Of a DNA stretch of 64,000 nt, positions 1 through 12,400 are shown in pieces (position 1 is the stretch's first letter; every line of letters begins with the position of its first letter). The translations under genes were made by a program, and so were the position numbers. The DNA lies in NCBI GenBank assembly GCA_026419785.1, contig JAODTK010003899.1, forward strand, positions 62,001 to 126,000, in the 5' to 3' direction. The notes beneath the pieces are model-generated. The model was given only the letters and a program-made list of their open reading frames with translations, ran no database searches and was not told where the DNA came from. Source of the DNA: Sclerodactyla briareus (Eukaryota; Echinodermata; Holothuroidea; Dendrochirotida; Sclerodactylidae).

Positions 1-696
1 AAGTTTCATATGGATCCGACAAGGCACTATAGAGAGTTGTAGGCTACAAACACTCTGCAATTGAGATTACTCTATGGCAGACGTTCATGTGAAAATCATA
101 AGATCCCGAAGTGGGGATATACAAATTACTTCTCCCCCACCCCTTGCCACTCTGTCTCTCCACTAGTGGCACCCCCCCCCCCCCCCCCCCCATTTTTTTC
201 AAGCCCCCTGTCAATCCCGATGTGCCGATTCCTCTTCAAAATAATTTCAGACATGTTTCTGAACTGTCTGTAACTCCCGCTGTAATGTTCACATGCCCTA
301 TGTAAGCTGTATCAAGCAGTTTTGCAAGTAACCTAATCAGCATTGCACGGTTAGATTCAAATTCAAGAGGCCTGAATATTGTGTTCTATAACACTCTGTA
401 GCATAGGAGACAATAACACTGTGCTCCATGTGTTGATCCAACGAAATTGTGGATCAGAATTTGATTTGATTTCGGTGTTTTAATTACAGTTGGGTTTGAA
501 AGAATACACATCAACCCAGACTCTTGTGACTTTTCGGTAGGAAAATACATCAATTTGGCATGTTTCGGCAGTGTACAATCAATTTATTTGCTAACACTTC
601 CAACTAAATCTGACTTCTTTTTTCAAAACATACTGCCTATTCCTACTTCAGTTGCACTTGAAACTAGTGGCATAACAATGTTGTAAGTTGTACCGC
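1..696. other. gene-free stretch with a poly(C) run
   Basis: No coding signal was found. Open frames across it are short and follow the C run at about 172-191, which has 20 C and sits just before a T run. Nothing else could be assigned up to the target duplication of the hAT element that follows. Confidence 0.5.
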
Positions 697-704
697 ACCA
701 CGTG

Positions 705-1727
705 CAGGGTTGCCAGGTGGCAGAACTGTCTCACGGCTAATTTTTTATCAAAATTCGGCCAAATTCGGCCAAGCTATTTTTTCCCACGGCCAAATCTTGC
801 GGCCAGATTCTCGCAAGTTCTGTTCGCTTCAAAATTAACTTCTCACTGGCTGAATGTGTACAGAACTAATAAGCTAAGAATAGAGGTCAAAGATTACTTG
901 ACTCATGGAATATCAAATACTGGAAAAAAAAATCTTTTAAGAAAATGTGTGGACACATACTTCTTGGGCTATATACTCAGTGATTACCAACTACCAACAA
1001 GGTAGCTGCAATGTGGATTTAGTTCGACACAGACCACACATATATGATCGACAATGTTCTTTCTAAATTTCATGGTTGGCCTATTTCCAAGTAGTTAACG
1101 AATTTCGCATTATTTTTAAAAAACGAATTGGCAGACAGTCAACACATAACAAATGTTGCATAGACATCCCACAAGGATGAAAACAACTAAGGAAGCCTAG
1201 CAGTTTTCACTGCACCCACTCCCCACTCTTCATCTCATCACCCCAACCCCCTTACCCACCCCACCACTTCATGCAGGATGTAAGGCTGTCTTATCACAGG
1301 ACAAAGCACTGGAAACAAGTAATTATAGATTTTCAGTATGATTTCAGTCCAGGACAACCACATGACACCTGCAGTCCTGCCACGGCCCTACCGTGAGTCC
1401 ATGGAGCAAGACCGAGAACATCCAGCTCCGGCTCGACGCCCTCTGTCCATCCTTCTGGTCTGCCGAATGCGCAAAAGAAACTGTTGGGACCACCTCCGAA
1501 GGCAGAAGTGGAAAAAAGTTCCAAAGTCTGGTCACTTTCATGTGATTTGCAGCTACTATATAATTGGATTTTGCACAACAGAGTCACATGGATTTTGACA
1601 ATTCGGGGCCAGAATTCCGCCAAATTGGTTTGGCCGTGAAGTTTTTGTCCTCCGGGGCCAAGCGTCTTTTTTTTTTTTTCGGCCAATTTCCAGAAATTTG
1701 GTGTCAATTCGGCCAGTTGGCACCCTG
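705..1727. mobile_element. non-autonomous hAT-type DNA transposon
   Basis: The element is 1,023 bp. It starts CAGGGTTGCCAGGTGGC and its other end, read on the opposite strand, starts CAGGGTGCCAACTGGCC. These are imperfect terminal inverted repeats of about 25 bp. It is flanked by identical 8-bp direct repeats, ACCACGTG, at 697-704 and 1728-1735. CAGGG-type termini with an 8-bp duplication are typical of the hAT superfamily. Both subterminal regions carry repeated CGGCCAAATT-like motifs, which could be transposase-binding sites by analogy with other hAT elements. No transposase is recognisable inside; frames at 1333-1813 have no known motif. It would have depended on a transposase encoded elsewhere. 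Strand is undefined because there is no coding content. Confidence 0.8.
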
Positions 1728-1735
1728 ACCACGTG

Positions 1736-2840
1736 TAGTTCTACTTGCGTTCCAAAGGCAATCTTTAATTGTCCAGTATCACACAAGTAGACACCCAGGG
1801 CATGCTTTACCAATGTCGTGTGTAGCCTATGGCGAATTGTATACTGTCTGATATGAATTGATTATTACCAACTAATTAGTTATCTGGATCATGATCCCCT
1901 TGTCCAGTCCCAGCAATCGTAAGGGGCTGAGACTTGGTCAAGTCCTAGTTCTCTTTTGCTGAGGTCATTGCCTAGCCCACTTGTTACAGGAATGTGTCTA
2001 GTATGCATTTCCCACGATCAGAGTTTTAATTTGTTTAACAGTTCTTCTTCTTTTATTTATTATACCTAAATACTTCTTTGATCTTACTACTACTGTGATT
2101 GTAGGATGCTATACTTACTTTCATTAATGGTAATTTCGAATAAGGAATGTCAGGCAGGTCTGGAACAGTTTAATATGTTGATATTTCCAGAAAACAGAGC
2201 TCTGGCAACCTGCCCACCTGGACAGTGATGATATTTCAGCCCATGGTGTCAATGATTTTCAGCCCTCTGGTGCAATAATGAATAGTTTCAGCCTCCTGCA
2301 CGTGACAATTGACCAATCCATGGAGAGGGTGGTGCCTTACCATTTTTTTTAGCCCACTCAGAAAGTTGATTTCTTGAGTTTGGAAAACTTTTGATCATCC
2401 CTATGGAACTACTGTAGTCATGATGGCCTTGGTGGGTACTACCTGTACCATCTTATAAATTGATTATTTGTGTCTGGAAGGCACTCTCAAACCAATCACC
2501 CCAAAACCCCGTTCAAGCAACAAATCTACCCGTATTCTATACTCACTTGGAGCGAAGACAAATTTAGACCTAGTAATTGCTAAGTTCCTGTCAAGAGAGT
2601 CCACTACTGTCATTTTTGCTGTTAGCAGATTCAAACTCGCGCAACTTTCCATCAAGGAACTGTTTTCTTCATCGGAAACTTGTGAGATAAAAATCCCTTA
2701 TTCTCATCTATGCTTGCAGTCGTGAGACTGAGTATATGGTTTCATCACTGGATCCAGGACACGCTCCAGCTTTATATTCTTTTTGTGGATATCGAAACTA
2801 CAAATTGCCAGAGCCGTCAGCGAAGCCTGTCATACTGTGA
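1736..2840. other. gene-free stretch, unassigned
   Basis: Open frames of up to about 85 codons occur around 2465-2725 on both strands, but none shows a recognisable domain. I saw no repeat or RNA gene. Confidence 0.4.
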
Positions 2841-3006
2841 GAAACTATCATCTTCACCCCACCACCTTTGGGTCCTTCTGGACGCGGCCGTCACTTTGAA
2901 GCCCTTCCTGCCACCACTCCAGCCCGTGAGCATGTCTCCTATCCTGCCGCCCCACGTCCACCTGTAATACCAAGTTCGTTTTCAGAAGACGATCAGCCCA
3001 TCCTAA
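2841..3006 (+). CDS. possible proline-rich coding exon (low confidence)
   Basis: A frame is open from 2841, just after a TGA, to a stop at 3120-3122. The part to 3006 has a coding-like composition: it is proline-rich with a serine/acidic end (PSSFSEDDQPIL) and is locally GC-richer than its surroundings. The sequence AA|GTATGT at 3005-3012 is an acceptable 5' splice site, and codons beyond it become AT-rich and intron-like. No convincing acceptor is visible; a GTGAG at 2837-2841 is poor. No domain is recognised, and disordered linker would be the only structural guess. A neighbouring frame over the same bases is also proline-rich, so composition alone could explain the signal. Confidence 0.22.
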
Positions 3007-5430
3007 GTATGTATTTTTTTATATTTTGGGTTCAGATGTCCATGGACCCGCGGCCGCGTTCCGCGTTGTGCACATTATTCCATCTGAGTAAAAATTGGCG
3101 CGTAGTTGATATTATATTTTAAAGAATTAATTCCCATCTTGTTATTCTGTATTTTGATATAGTTGAACTTGTAGAAACTAGAGTCTGAGGACTAGTTTTA
3201 GACTTAATTATAGGTTTCATGTTCCATATAAAATCCTTGTTATGTGTTTATTTGCCTTTTCTCGCTTCATATTTCTCTGTTGGCAAGTTCAGGATGCTAT
3301 TAAAGTTTTGGTTACATTGTCACACCTTCTACAGACTTGGATTCCCAGTCCTGTCTTGAAATCTAGACCTGTGCCCCCTCAGTTTGAATTTGTTGGAAGC
3401 TGTTATCTTTAGCAGATTGCTAACAAGGGCTAACGTGCATGTGAGAGCGATCTCACAAACGATCGTGAATTACAATATTTCCATGCATTTTCAATCAGTA
3501 ATTTGGCATAAAATCTCAATCAATCTTGCTGCTGTAAATCAGTGGTACCTGAGGAATTTTTTCAGGGGCATAGGGGGCTATCTTTTCGCCCTCTAATGAA
3601 TCTCAAGGCGCTCTTTTTAATCTGTCGTAGCATATGCACTACCGCCCGCCGACAGATGGTTTGTCCCCCGCTGGGTATCGGTATGGTAACGAACGACCAG
3701 CACATTGTTTACTGGATCTTTTGCAAATTTTCGTGACTTTCACGATGTTAATTTCGTTATCAACTTCGGCAAAACAATATGTTAGGTTGTTCTTCTTCAC
3801 GATATCTTAGTACGGGAAAAAAAGAGAAATAGTTTTTTACACGGGCGATGGATGTCCTTCAAACCATCGACAGGAGAAAATACTAACCATTCGACTTGTA
3901 GCCCCAGAAGTTTTGCATCGCACAAATTGCTATGCCTTTCTTTAAATTTCTCGCAGTTGCTAAGTATGCATCGCATTTTGCGATGCGATACCGGAAAAAA
4001 TCGAACAACTGGTTTGTTAGTTAATAAGCCAGTGCAGACATGGTTGTTAGCTTCGGAAGCTTTTGCAGGCATGGCTGTTAGCTCAGAGACTCGTGACGGC
4101 ATGGTTTTAACTCAGAACACTTGAGGTGTAGATGCTGTTGATACCAGTTGAGAATACCTTCCTTTGGATACTCGGGTATTCCCTCTGGTCTGTTCTGATT
4201 ACTGGTGTACGTGGGACATGGGCTGTGTGCAGGCATAGTTTGCCAGCTCGGCAGCGGCTTGGGTGTGTATATGCTTGGAGCAGATGCAACAGAATGCCAT
4301 CGTTATCCTTTGCTAATACTACTACCAGCATTTGGCTTCATATAAGTGCCTTTTCTTTTGGGGTTTACATCTTGTCAGAATACACCCACTGATTACAATA
4401 TTCCTACTAAGCATGTAAGATACCTGCAGGTGGAATTCCAGTCACTCAACTGTTCCTGCCCCCCACCCCTCCCCCTCTTCCTGAAAAAAAAAGAAACACT
4501 GTATACTGATAACAGGTGGCTAGTATGTGTTGGTCTCTGTTTATTAACAAGATTCATTGTGCCTGTACTATCATAGTTCAGACCATGCACAAGAGTAGTA
4601 TTTTTCATGTACTATCTGATGGTATAATCCAAGTTAACCTGACAGAAGTTGTTCAGTCAGAGTGGCATGTCTTGGGGACCATGCAAAGTACCAACCCTCG
4701 TGAGGCTTTGCTCTGCCCGCTCATTGTAATAGTTTATCATCGCAAATGCCCTATCAATTCCTTGTATTCCCACAGAGCTCTCCAGTAGTTCAAGAGTCTG
4801 ACTTGGCTGCAGAGAGATCCCTGAAAGAAGTCTGAGGCAATGTTGGACATTCCTTTCAAGAGGACGTACAGTGATTGAAGATGACACAGATGTACTGTCC
4901 CATAAATCAAAGAGACTGATGGATCTAACACATTTTCAAGGCACGATATGCCTCGGTACAGTCTCCAGACTTATGATTGAAAACATTTCCGCAGTGCTGT
5001 TTTTTAACAAGGCAGGTTTCCTTTCCCCGATTGTCTCACACAACCCAACTGTGAAAGTGGGAGTATTTTATTTGGCAACTCCTCCGGAGTGACAGAAAAA
5101 AAATGTTGCTGCCATTCACCTGATATTGTCAAGCTGTGATCATGGGTAACTGTAACTCTTGCACAACCCTATTCCATTCAATAGAGGCCCATGCCTTGTT
5201 ACTTTAAAGCACAAAGTCACACTTTCGGAAGACTTTGTGATCTTTGTGTTTGATTAGGATCAGAGGGAAAAAATGCTCTGATATGTTTGTGTATTACAAT
5301 GCGGCTTGCACATATATGCCATATAACCGTGCTAGTTTGAACTAAACTGGCATGCTAAGTGTTTGCATTCCCCCACAACCAGTGGCCCTTCCATCAGAAT
5401 GAATGTGGCTGATGTCAACCATAATGGTAT
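3007..5430. other. gene-free stretch, unassigned
   Basis: Only short uninformative open frames occur on both strands, the longest about 100 codons at 3797-4102. No domains, RNA genes or clear repeats were seen. Confidence 0.4.
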
Positions 5431-5439
5431 TAGGTAATG

Positions 5440-6300
5440 ATATTGGAGGTCACCCGAATTTTTATTCTCTTGACGAAGTCAGAGTAATCTATTCAGTCAA
5501 AAATTGTGTGTGTGACGCCTGGCATTGACCAGATAACTCAACCCCACTTGAATGATCCAGCCCATACTTGGTATGTGGGTTCCCCCATAAGAGTACTGAA
5601 CCCTATTGTTTTGGGCAGATAACAGGTCATCAGAGGTCTTGAGTCTGAAACCCTTGTGAACCACAATTAAGTCAGAAAATGCCTGAATCCATCAAGCTGA
5701 AATTTAGTGTGCCGCTTTCTCATGGGGAGTACAGAACTCTATTGTTTTTTTGGTATAGCTGGGGGTCATGTTTTTGAAAAAATGGAAAATTGGATATTTT
5801 GGCCTATTTTGGTGTGATCCCCCAATACCTCGAACCCACCTGGATGATCAAGTCACAATTTGGTATGTAGGTTCCCATAAGGAGTACATGAACCCATGTT
5901 CCCATCTGAGGTCCAACAATTTGGGTTTCTTATGGGGAGTGCAAGAATCCTATTGTTTTTTTTGTGTGAAAAGTTGATAATTTTGGTTAATTTTAAGGCT
6001 TGTGAACATGATAAACCGACCCCACCTGGATGAATGAAGCTCATACTTGGTTATGTTGGGTTCCCCTTAATCATACTGATCCCTCATTGTTTGAGGGTAT
6101 GTTCAAAGGGCAACTAAGGTCAAGAGAACCACGTCTGAAAACTTTGTTAACTCGATGAGTAAAAATGTCTGGTACACAGAACCCTATTGTTTTTTGGTTA
6201 GACCAGGGCTTTAGTTCTGGAAATGTGAAAAAATGATACTTGGCAAATTTTAGCTTGTTACATGATAACTAGAAGACCTATAAAAAATAACTAGACCTAG
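5440..6300 (+). repeat. degenerate satellite-like tandem array, block 1
   Basis: Several diverged copies of a unit occur. Recognisable anchors are 'CATACTTGGTATGTGGGTTCC' variants at about 5560, 5852 and 6042, 'GGGGAGTACAGAACTCTATTG' variants near 5725, 5878 and 5937, and 'TTGTGAAC' near 5655 and 6000. Spacing suggests units of roughly 150-190 bp with deletions. The same unit is found again at 11.7-12.4 kb. There is no coding content; short frames here arise from the repeat. Confidence 0.65.
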
Positions 6301-7035
6301 AGGCAAGAGAAGACCGGAAACATGATAGAGCTAAAACACCAAGCTTGATTTCGTTCTTGGATATTTTGACTCGCCACACCCCACTTCAAGTGCCCTCCTT
6401 GACCCCATAACCCCCAGGTTTCCTATCTATATCTCAGGCTCACATGACACAAAGCCGCTACTTACACTGCAGTGTGAATGTAGCGCTAATTGGTACTGTC
6501 CCCATAATGAATTAACATGATCCCTATTACCTGGGGTCAGGTCAAGGTAATCTGAGGTTAACAAACTTTATGTGAAGTTCATGAAGGCCAGTCCAAGGAA
6601 TCACTATCGCTTTTGGGCTTTTTTCTGGTTAAAATAAATCCCAGATCTGGCTCCTAACAGTGTCTGCAGCAACACCTGCTGCATATTCCTTCATGTAAAA
6701 ATAGCAACATGCCTTCTACCTGTAGGCTGAGATTTAACAGTGTGTATATAATTTTGTTCGTGAATTTTAAAATTAATCCGAATACCCTCATGAATTCCCC
6801 CATTCACACACAGGCAGGGACATAATCTAAGTTCTTAGACATGGCGGTAGTTGCTTTACTGTATTGACTTTATTTTTTTATTCAAATTCCTTTTGTGTGC
6901 CTTCTCATGCGGTATTACAATTTGTACATAACACCAAAATGTATTACATCAGTTGTATCATGGTCAACGCAATGTTTCTTTTTTAGTATGTAATTCCCAT
7001 TTTCAGTACTAATTACTAACTTGAAATTGGAATGA
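6301..7035. other. gene-free stretch, unassigned
   Basis: No gene, RNA or clear repeat was recognised here. Confidence 0.4.
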
Positions 7036-8420
7036 AATGATGGCATTTGCCATTTAGATTGACTTGGTTGTATGTAGATCACAAAATTGGCCGCATTCAG
7101 AGCGATGGATAGTGTGGATCGTGAACAGAATGTGTCTGAACAGAATCTGGCTGGCTTTAGTAGTTTGTGTGAAAAGTGTGCTGTTGAATCATTCCATATT
7201 GTTTATTAATGGGGTTTTTTGTGTAAATGTATTACCGTGAATTTTCCATCCTAAAATTGTTTAAGACCATTCACTGGCGCCGTCCATTGGTACAAATTTG
7301 ATTTCCAATATTCTGTCAGGGGTTTTTAATGCGTACTGATTATTGGCCAATTTTCAATGAAGTTAGTGGGATGATTGCATGACTGCCGCCCTCTCATCTT
7401 CAGTCTTAGCTCTTATTTTTAGGTTTGCCTCCTTCCTATTATGCAATGCTAAGTGAAAGAAATTATTCATTATTCATTCTCCTGCCTCAAACATGGTCAC
7501 CTAAAATGTCTGGTATTGTGGTGCCATTCTTGACTTACAATTGCCTATTCTTTTCTGTACCAAGCTCCAATAAACTTAACAAGATAACATAGACTGGTTT
7601 AAGTGAAACGAACAGGATTCCCTCTCTATAATCAAGAGCCTGCAGACTTTGAATGATCTGGGGACTGCTCATTGCTAATCCCAATTGCAATTTGACATTT
7701 AGCGAATTACCCCATTATTAGTCAGTAAGCTCTTATACAGATTGATACATTAGTCCCAATTTCCCTGGACATTGAGTTTTAATGTACTGTAATTAGCATT
7801 TTATTATCATGGCCTTCTCATTTCTCTATATCAGGCACGCATATAACGAATTGTATACATCAACTGCAAATGAATGTTTTTTTTGTGGCTTATTTCCCCA
7901 TTCAGTCAGGGCAGAGTTGTGATCATACAGACTTTGGGATTAAAATTGGCATTTGTATTTAGATCGACTCAGTTGTATGTAGATCACCGAATTTTTCCCT
8001 GCAGTTGTCCACGGAACGGCGTAGCCTATAAGAGCGATGGATTATTGTGACTGACACCATGTTTAAACAGAAGCCTAAGCTGTCACCTCGAAATTGTGGT
8101 AATGTTCGCTATTGAACATTCGTTTTTGTGTGGCTTTTTATAATAAAATTTTATATTATATTATAGATTTTTGTGAACTAACCTTTCTGAACGTAAAGTT
8201 TTCGCTTATCCTCCTGATTGTTGAACACACTCCACGGCTGCTGTCCATTTTTTTTCACATTCAATCCTGATATGCTTTATTATTAATGCAGAACTAGACC
8301 ATTGCCAATTTATGAATGGTGTCCACGCAGGGATGGATACCTCACTCCCCTCTCTCTCCTTTCTAGGAATAATTCAGTCTTAGCTTTCATTCTCACTCAC
8401 ATCCTAGCATTATGTATCAC
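7036..8420 (+). repeat. diverged direct duplication (copies about 7036-7440 and 7930-8420)
   Basis: Two segments about 0.9 kb apart share blocks in the same order. These are GTTGTATGTAGATCAC (about 7067 and 7972), AGCGATGGAT (about 7101 and 8033), a 'TTGTGTG...TTT' stretch, and TCAGTCTTAGCT (about 7401 and 8369). The intervening sequence is diverged. This fits an old tandem duplication or two insertions of one element. No termini were identified. Confidence 0.45.
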
Positions 8421-8950
8421 ATTATGTGATGTAAATATGGATAAATCGTCCTGCCCATTGCGTTGGTCTCGAGGTACAATAATATATCTTCAAATTTGCA
8501 ATTTGACTTTTTTTTATATTTGACTTTTTTTCATTATCAAAGGGAATCCATGCAGTCCCGTCAGTGTATGTATGCAAGGGGACGAGGGACGGCGTCCCCT
8601 CCAATATTTTGGTTGGCCGACTTAGCCAGCAGCGGCCGTGTTTTAAACAATATATATGACCCTATGTCAAGCTGAGTGGATTTGCTGCTCCATTTTCAGA
8701 TTTTTTGCACCTACGCGCGCGGGTATTTCTTTACCGCTAGTGTTGCAGACATATGATGTGGCCTCGTCATACATAATGACATTCCGGCAAAAATGCCCGA
8801 ATTTCCTCTGGGTTGTTCTTATCATCAATGAAAGAAGAGTTCTCTTTCACTCCCTATCGTGTGCATAAGACTGGCTTTACCATGCTTGGTGTGTTGCTCC
8901 TTCTTGGACGTTTCAATTTCCTGCTGGAGGACTCATTTTAGTTAAATTAA
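8421..8950. other. gene-free stretch, unassigned
   Basis: Short AT-rich open frames only. No domains or RNA genes were seen. Confidence 0.35.
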
Positions 8951-8979
8951 ACCACACACCTAACCTAAAAATCGGCGAT

Positions 8980-9560
8980 CTTGAGGTGAAGGGGGGTGAG
9001 GAGACGGTTGAGGTCTACCACCTGCGGGATCTGTGATGTGTTTTTTTTAATGAGTGCGACCAGCAAAGCACTTTGGAAAGTTGGTGCACGTGCACCACCA
9101 CTATGAGAGTGCGTCAACATCGAAATACGGCCAGGGAACGCCACAAATTGCCGTTGTCAACAAGACCCTGATTCAAAATTCAAAAAGCTAGATCGCAAAT
9201 AGTCGCCTGAATTCCGATGAAAAAGTGGTAAACTTGATTTTGAAGGGAAGGCGCTAGGTTGAGGCGACGGGGTGGGTCTACCACCTGGCATAATTTGTTA
9301 ATTTTTGGCATATATGGTCATTTGCAATTTAAAATAATATTTAGCAATCGATTTCGGGGTGCGACACTTGTTGAAGTTGGGTGCGGTACACGGTGCACAT
9401 ACTATCACGATGGGGGCACACGGTGGCGGGTGAAACCCCTTAAAATAGCCATCAAAGGTTAAGCCATGGAACGCCACAAATTCGTGCGAAGACATGATTC
9501 GAAATTCAGGTGAAGTAAGTTCATATCCAAGATTGCCTGACTTTTCGGTTTTCGCGAGCG
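8980..9560 (+). repeat. diverged tandem pair of about 250-330 bp units
   Basis: Matching blocks occur twice in the same order: TCTACCACCTG (about 9013 and 9277), GGTGCACRT with flanking G-rich sequence (about 9083 and 9392), GAACGCCACAAATT (about 9137 and 9470), and TGATTCRAAATTC (about 9168 and 9495). The unequal spacing shows indels between copies. No coding content was seen. Confidence 0.5.
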
Positions 9561-10696
9561 CTTCTCGCACATTCGGTCCTACTTTTCTGTGTTATAACAC
9601 TCATTCGGCAGGGACTTAGCTCGGAGAGATCGGGTGGGAGTGTCTCACCAGGGGCACCGATAGAGGTGACAATCTCCAAAAGGGTCAGTCATCTAAGTAC
9701 TGAAAAATGTTCTCCTATCCATTTAGGCGTACACGATAAAGTTATCGGTCACCACCTTCTAGAATAAGATTCCAAATCGAGTTTCATACACGCAGTGGCG
9801 CTCACAGATTTGCTGTTTCAGCACATTAGATTTTCACCAAATGTCCTAAGTCATTAATGAAGTTGGGTAATTAGCGCATTTTATGTAATTTATTGTTAAG
9901 ATCAATCAGCAAGATACGCAAGAACCGTATGTGCTACAGTGATGTGTTTGCTGTAGGACCATGGATGACAGTAACTGACACTGATTAGATTTTAGCCTGA
10001 ATTGCTAATTAAGTGGTCTAATTGATCATGTATGCGAATTATCAAGTTTGTCGGAGTCTCACGAACTGGTGATGTGGTCTACCATGGTTCCCGAGGAATT
10101 TAAAGTGAAGTCGGGGTGACTGGAGGTCGGTTTAATGTGTCTAATTTGCATAATTGATGCAATTTTCGAAAGTTTGTTTGGATTTCCACAAAACTTGGTA
10201 GATTTGGATCCACCTTTGATCCCTATCATGTTAAAGGTACAGCTGGGGTCATAAAGGTCATTGTATGTGCCTAATTTGCTATTTATTCCAATTTTCCAAC
10301 TTGGTAAATTTCGCTACACTCATAGGTAGGTCCCGTTATCACTTTCTGGATCTGATGTGTTTGATGTTCATGAATTTGATTGATTCATCATATAATAAGC
10401 CTCTGTTGAATGAAGCACTGAGGAACGAGTAACCATAGCTCCTGTGACAGTTTTACTGTGATAAAGCTAGCCGACAAGCACCCCCTTTTTTGCTGCCTGG
10501 CAGGGGCCTGGATGGCATTTCCAGCTGCTTTGGAAAGAAAAGCCAATGAATAATGAAGGACATTTTCATTTTAAGGGAAAGAAGCCAGGCTGCTAAGGGG
10601 ATTTAGAACATTTTAAGTCGGATTTTGGGTCAAAGAAATGAGTTGACTGAGCGATTAAAACTTTATTAAAATTTGGTATTTATGGAGAGAAGAGTG
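9561..10696. other. gene-free stretch with satellite-like fragments
   Basis: No gene was recognised. Around 10080-10400 there are paired phrases such as 'TTAATGTGTCTAATTTGC' and 'GTATGTGCCTAATTTGC', and 'AACTTGGTARATTT' twice. They suggest a short degenerate tandem array of about 130-bp units. Confidence 0.4.
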
Positions 10697-10697
10697 T

Positions 10698-10808
10698 GGG
10701 TGGGGGGGGGTGGGGGGGGGGGGGGGGTGGGGGGGGGGGGGGTGGGGGGGGGGGGGAAAAGAAAAAAAGGGGGGGGGGGGGGGGGGGAGTGGAGGGGGGG
10801 GGGGGGGG
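10698..10808 (+). repeat. G-rich low-complexity tract
   Basis: About 110 bases are almost pure G with scattered T and a short A-rich interruption. Many overlapping runs of at least four G could form G-quadruplexes. A glycine-only open frame across it is an artefact. Copy-number errors in assembly are likely here. Confidence 0.8.
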
Positions 10809-11700
10809 CTGAGAAGAAAAAGCAATAAGGACTTTTGTATTAAAGAAGCAAACTTATTGGTCAGTTACATGTATTTTAGGAAATTTTTATTATGTGTATA
10901 TGTGAAAATATTTGATGTTTGTTGACATGACCATGTTTTTGCATGACTAGTTTGGTTTGTTTGTGTAGTGAATAATAAAACCGCACCGATCGCGCAACCA
11001 GGCGAGATCGACACTTTTTGACGATCGCCTTGTGTTAGTAAATAAACCTCAGGCTATCTAAATGGGTCAGAGGGGTTTCAGTGGCAATGTCGGTTTGTCG
11101 AATTGGATCCTGCAAAATCCTGCACTTCGCGCGAACGTACGTTGTTCATGTCCTCTTTCATTTATTGCTCCTTTCATACCGTAACACCCCGTGCCTCGTT
11201 TCCTAGAATGCCAACCAAAACTTGTTTTTTTTTTGGGGGGGGGGGGTGAACCTTTCCTGAAATAAAAATTCGTTATAAATTTTAAGGAGGCTGCTTCAAT
11301 TACTGTCCCATAAGGCACGGGAAGTGCCGTTTCCGGCAATCTAGGGTTCTGCACACGCTAACCTGTGGGGCGGCGCTCCGCTTAGATAGTATTCATCTCG
11401 TCCGTTCCCCCTCAACCGCCAACACAATCGCCGCCTCGTTTATATGTATGTGTGTATGTCTGTATTTGTGTAGTACGTGCACTGATCGGCCTTGGCGCTA
11501 ACAAGTCCCTGGCCTGGTTAAATATCCCCTTGAGCTGTGTTTTCCATGCACGCGTTTGGGCGGTCGGCGGGCAAGCGAACAACCTGCGTGTAACCCGTTT
11601 TCCATGCACGTGGGCAGCGGGTGCCGCGTTGTGAAACACAACCGTAAATGTATTGTATGTGGCACCTGCTTTTGTGAACATGTTACGTGACCTCACCAAG
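10809..11700. other. gene-free stretch
   Basis: No gene was recognised. It contains one + copy of a dispersed 20-nt core, CGGCGCTCCGCTTAGATAGT at 11371-11390, followed by a tail at 11391-11435 that also follows the variant at 26.2 kb. A T/G homopolymer lies at 11223-11247. Confidence 0.4.
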
Positions 11701-12400
11701 ATAGATCATGCTCATACTTAGTTTGTAAGGTTCACATAATGGGTACATGGTTCCTACTGTTTTTGGTGCCAGGTCGAGGTCCTTCCGGATCAGTAGAGGT
11801 CAAATCCCTCAACTTCAGTGAACACATGATTCCTGGAATGCCTGGTCCTATTCGTTCGAGCAGAAAATTGATCAGTTTTTCTGACGGGGAGTACAGAATC
11901 CATTTCTTTTCTTTCTTCTCTATATAGATTGGAGGTCATCGTGGTTAAAATGGAGAATACCTGATATTTTTGTGTTTGGCAAATTTTTGCTTGTGAAACG
12001 AAACTAAATTCCACTGACCTGGCTGGATCATATCAAGCTCATACATGGTATGGAGGGTTTTTGTATTGTTTAAGTATAATGAGGTGTATGGCCCTATTGT
12101 TTTGGGGATCAGGTCAAAGGTGGAAAATTTGGGAAATTGTGATTTTTGGGGAGCGATTTTTGCCTGTGAACTTGATAACTCATACTTGATGTCTTGAGTA
12201 CTATACCCCAATGTTATAGAGTGAGGTCAAATGGCAGGCTGAGGTCAAGTTTGAATACCTTGTGAACATGATAGGCCAGACTGTTGATCCAAGCCCACGG
12301 GAAGCTCATAAGTACAAATCCCTACGGTTTTCTTTTTCTTTTTTCATAAGAGTTCGCTGTAACCAATGCCCCCATTGATTAAATCCAGTTAAGATCACAG
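11700..12400 (+). repeat. degenerate satellite-like tandem array, block 2
   Basis: This is the same unit family as 5.4-6.3 kb. Anchors are 'GCTCATACTTAGTTTG' near 11709, 'GCTCATACATGGTATGGAGG' near 12035, 'GACGGGGAGTACAGAATC' near 11882, and 'CCCTATTGTTTTGGGGATCAG' variants near 12091. 'CTTGTGAAC' recurs near 12168 and 12260. Units are diverged and partly deleted. It is non-coding. Confidence 0.65.

Noticed and set aside
10710..10925. Glycine-rich small protein
   Set aside because: Translation of the poly(G) tract.
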